Positions 60,900-64,000 of a stretch of 64,000 bases of DNA are shown in pieces (position 1 is the first letter of the stretch; the number at the start of each line of letters is the position of its first letter). Source of the DNA: Oikopleura dioica. Its lineage: Eukaryota; Chordata; Appendicularia; Copelata; Oikopleuridae. The notes under the pieces were generated by a model. It did not search any database, was not told where the DNA came from, and worked only from the letters and a program-made list of their open reading frames with translations. The stretch lies in assembly GCA_907165135.1 (NCBI GenBank), contig OU015569.1:6944001-7008000 (forward strand), given 5' to 3'. Position numbers and translations under genes: made by a program.

Positions 60900-62723
60900 T
60901 GGAATTTCAACAGAGGTGTGCATATTACAGTACTCTTCAGCGCTGTGATTTATGTAACTCGACTTTTCGGCCTTTATCTCGAGCTGATCCTTTTGAGCGC
61001 GCGGCGAGCTTGAATGCAACAGTAATCTTGTAATTTTCCGTCAGAGTGCGCAGATAAATCACCCGGCCTGCGAAGTAGACTTATTCTGGTAGATTTAAGT
61101 ACTGCACATCGAGAGAACTTTTTTCTGCATGAAGATCTATCGCGAAATGGTGAGTACCGGTGATTCGCTGAATAAATCATGCGAAACTAATGTCACCTTC
61201 TTCTTTCTCTCGGGGCACTGTAAAGCGAAAGATCGCGGCCAGAGACACCAGCTTAACATGCTTTTGATTGCATGTTCTATGAGATATCTTGAACCGTTCC
61301 AGTGATGGCAAGCGGGTTTGATAAGGTGAATTGCGAATCTATATTTATGCGGGGATTTAAAGGTGATAGCGTTTCCTCGTTGAAAAGCCATTGCGCCTTT
61401 TTAATCGATAGGATGGATGATGGCTTGATTGGTAATATGCAGGGCTGCTAATGATATCAAAAGTATTAATGTCCTGGGATGACCAGGCGAGCAGATTATC
61501 CGGCATCACAGTCGCTCTCGAACAGTGACAACGTCCCTTTTAGAAAAATCAACCATTCCAAATAACTGAGAAGCGCTATGAAAGGCAAAAAAAGAGATTC
61601 CGAATAGCCAAGAAGTAGGTAAATCCTAGAAGTAGGAGCTTGCTGAAATTATCAATTTTGAAAGTGTATTTTGGCTGCAAATGCGATCACTACACCCTTA
61701 ATCGCTCGTTAGTGTCGAGAGCATCCTTTATCGCCATAAATTATTGAATAATTTAAGCAGTCCTCGAGTTCAGACTGACTTGCGCTATTTTTGTGGGACT
61801 AATTTTATGCAACAGATTTTATTGAACAGAAAATAATTCTGATATGAGATAAGCAATTTTTTTCGTTGAGTCGATTATTGCGTAAAGAAAAAACAGTGTA
61901 TTCGAGCCTGTAGTTCATTCATCGCGGAGCGAAAATTATGCACCTGTTTTATAATTGATACGATAATGACAAAGGGTCATTATAGTGAAACGCGGTGTAA
62001 GGTCTTCTATTCCGAAAATATTCAGAATCCCGTCATCTCAGTTTTCTAGCCACTTCTATCGAAAGAGAGTTGCATGAAGCACGCAGCGCTTTGTCCCTTC
62101 TTCGCTTGATTAGTAAGTCACGAGAAAAGTACAATTAAGAAATTAATGGTTGAAATAGATGCAACATTTTAGGATGGCAAAAGATAGGGGTCAACGGTAA
62201 CTCGGCTAGATTTATCACTTTTGAAACGAAACAATATTTAGGTCTCTATTTAGTTCTTCTATTCTTGAGAAATTTCGAAATTGCACTAGTGATTTAATAG
62301 TTCCCTCTTTTGGAACATGGCTGTTACAATTACAAGATAATAGATAGATAAATTTAGATCATCCTTAGGCATTTGCAGTATAAAGTTATTTCTTTGATTG
62401 ATTTGATGAAATGTGCCGCGCCCGGAATCCCCCGGGACTACTTTCAAACGATAACAAAATTATTTGTGTATTAGAGATTTTCGAAAAGTTTAAACACCAC
62501 AGTGAACAGTCGAATCGCGCTTATGAATTAAAAGACAGAGGTAATTTTTTTTACAGTTAATAGATCATCATCCCGTTTGATTTGGTCAGTGCGTATGATG
62601 GGGAAAAACAACCATATAAAAAGAAGTCGACTTTCTTATGAAATCCGTAATAATTTAGCGCATTATAAAAGTGAATCGCTTCCCGGCATCATCTCGATTT
62701 TCATTCATAACAGTTGTTTTCAG
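60900..62723. other. No gene recognised
   Basis: AT-rich. Near 62566 a frame reading IIIPFDLVSAYDGEKQPYKK follows an acceptor-like TTTACAG/TTAATAG and may be an exon of the gene at the right end; not secure. Confidence 0.3.
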
Positions 62724-62799
62724 ATATGCTTCAAAGGAATTGAAACTAAGTTATGGTGAACAACCCCCTCAATGGGTCGACAAAGCACAAGTCTATCCC
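62724..62799 (+). CDS. Isolated exon-like frame
   Basis: YASKELKLSYGEQPPQWVDK followed by AQVYP, bounded by acceptor TTTTCAG and strong donor GTAAGT. Both splice signals and the phase look real, so this is likely one internal exon of a gene whose other exons I cannot place. Confidence 0.4.
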
Positions 62800-63326
62800 G
62801 TAAGTATTTATATTTATTTGAGCTGGGAGATGTTTTTGTTTCCAAAAATCGGGATTAAACAAAACGAGTTTTTCATTAATACTATATGATCTTAATTTAA
62901 TCATTCAACAAAGGAAAAGTAATGCGTACATAATATTCCCTTTCGTTGAATTTTTAACTCAAGCGTTGTCTGCCTTTTACCATCTGTCCGAGTGGGAGCT
63001 TCTGCCCACGAGTCACGATAATCCCATGGTCCCCATACATTCTTGCAGGACGAAAAATACGGAACCAGTTTTATGGAGTGGGTCCATAATTTTTAGAGAT
63101 CATTATTATCCACCCATAGATTCGGGGGTCTGACACAATGTGCCTAAATGGCGATGGCGCTCGAGGGCTGCTCAAATTATCAACTTTGTCGAGGGAATTT
63201 TTGTTTTGAAATACATATACTCCTCCCATCATTACCTCTTATCCTCAAAACAGTATATAAATATGAATCGGTACTGTTAAAACGAAGACTCTTTGAATTC
63301 CTCCGTGAAAGAACTAGAGATAAAAT

Positions 63327-63782
63327 ATGACGACATCGGACGAAGACGAAGAACTACCTCGCAGGGGCTCGGATGTCCACCTGACAAGATCAGGCTCGGT
63401 GTCCTGCCGTCGACCCTCAAGACCTCGTCTCTCTTTGTATAATGTCCAGTACAACGCTCGTACTGGCCGACAAAGTATTCCAACGCCCTCGGCGCATATC
63501 GGTGTCGGCGACATTCGAGAAAACGCCATGGGTTTTATGGAGAGTCTTTTTTACGGTCAATACGTGCCTCAGGAAGAGTTCCGATTGCTTTTGGGTCAAT
63601 TAATTTTTCTCTGCAATTAATATTTTTCCGCTTTCAAGATCAGAAAAAATTAATGCCCTGCCCTGCGAAACTTGGCCGAACTCTTAGAAAAGTCAAGGAG
63701 AGAATCAAAAGCGACCCTTCAACAGCGAGTATCGAGGACTTCCCATTCCATAGACACAGAAAATCTAGTCAATACCATATGG
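63327..63782 (+). CDS. 5' part of a gene running off the window, unrecognised
   Basis: Starts MTTSDEDEELPRRGSDVHLT at 63327. The first exon is basic and Ser/Arg-rich (SRPRLSLYNVQYNARTGRQS, then GVGDIRENAMGFMESLFYGQ). It joins by a GT-AG intron of about 45 bases to DQKKLMPCPAKLGRTLRKVK and on to HRKSSQYHM, followed by donor GTAAAT at about 63783. The remainder lies beyond 64000. An N-terminal cytosolic region of a larger protein is likely; the family is not recognised. Confidence 0.5.
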
Positions 63783-64000
63783 TAAATACCCGCCGTTTAG
63801 ACCCGAGGGAAAACCATACTATTCCCACCATTTAATTATGTTTATATAGAATAATAATATAATTAGAATGACATGCACGCATACTCTTTGAGAGCATCAT
63901 TTATTTATGATCAGAAAAAACACTGTGGACTTTGTGTATCGTCAAAGAATCTATTAAAGCCGGACGCTCCGTTTCCCAGATTAGCGAGCCCAAAAATACC

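Noticed and set aside
62419-62445. tRNA T-arm-like hairpin (CCCGG...CCGGG)
   Set aside because: Loop length and flanks do not allow a cloverleaf.

Overview
The window is eukaryotic DNA from a compact genome. Genes are cut by many very short introns (about 40-60 bases is typical), neighbours lie close together, and the gene set is metazoan (KMT2C/D, CNK, MAPK15, NAA25, SLC5). The best fit is an appendicularian (larvacean) tunicate such as Oikopleura. Three traits support this: intron size, runs of same-strand genes with AG splice-acceptor-like sites just before the start codon (expected with spliced-leader trans-splicing), and several introns that cannot be joined in frame at GT-AG sites. The species assignment is inference. 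Exon joins were made by eye.

Layout. 0-13 kb is gene-poor: a small membrane protein (minus), an unrecognised multi-exon gene (plus, 5.2-6.8 kb) and an RRM protein (minus, 8.2-9.9 kb). A U2 snRNA gene lies on the minus strand at 13.3-13.5 kb. 14-23.5 kb holds four minus-strand genes: a Cys-pair/coiled-coil protein, a tail-anchored-like protein, MAPK15/ERK7 and a ZC3H11A-like CCCH protein. 25-35.6 kb is one large plus-strand KMT2C/D (MLL3/4-type) gene. 35.8-57 kb is almost all plus strand: an orphan membrane protein, phosphoglycolate-phosphatase-like PGP, CNK (CNKSR), NAA25, ABCE1, a ZC3H14-N-terminal-like SR protein, a TPKS-repeat protein, an ankyrin protein and an SLC5 transporter. One small RING gene is on the minus strand. 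57-64 kb is mostly without recognisable genes, with a weak reading frame, a GC-rich block and the 5' end of a gene running off the window.

Functional themes are chromatin (KMT2C/D), mRNA processing and export (U2 snRNA, ZC3H11A-like, ZC3H14-like, RRM protein), translation and protein maturation (ABCE1, NAA25) and signalling (MAPK15, CNK).

The most interesting points are in KMT2C/D and in splicing. A 462-base hAT-type MITE with a perfect 8-base target duplication sits inside the KMT2C/D reading frame, and the empty site is continuous coding sequence, so it is either a newborn intron or a disruption. The SET domain has lost the zinc-binding NHSC cysteine together with the whole post-SET cysteine cluster. 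CNK and NAA25 each carry a GA-AG intron supported by homology, and PGP carries an apparent AT-AG intron.
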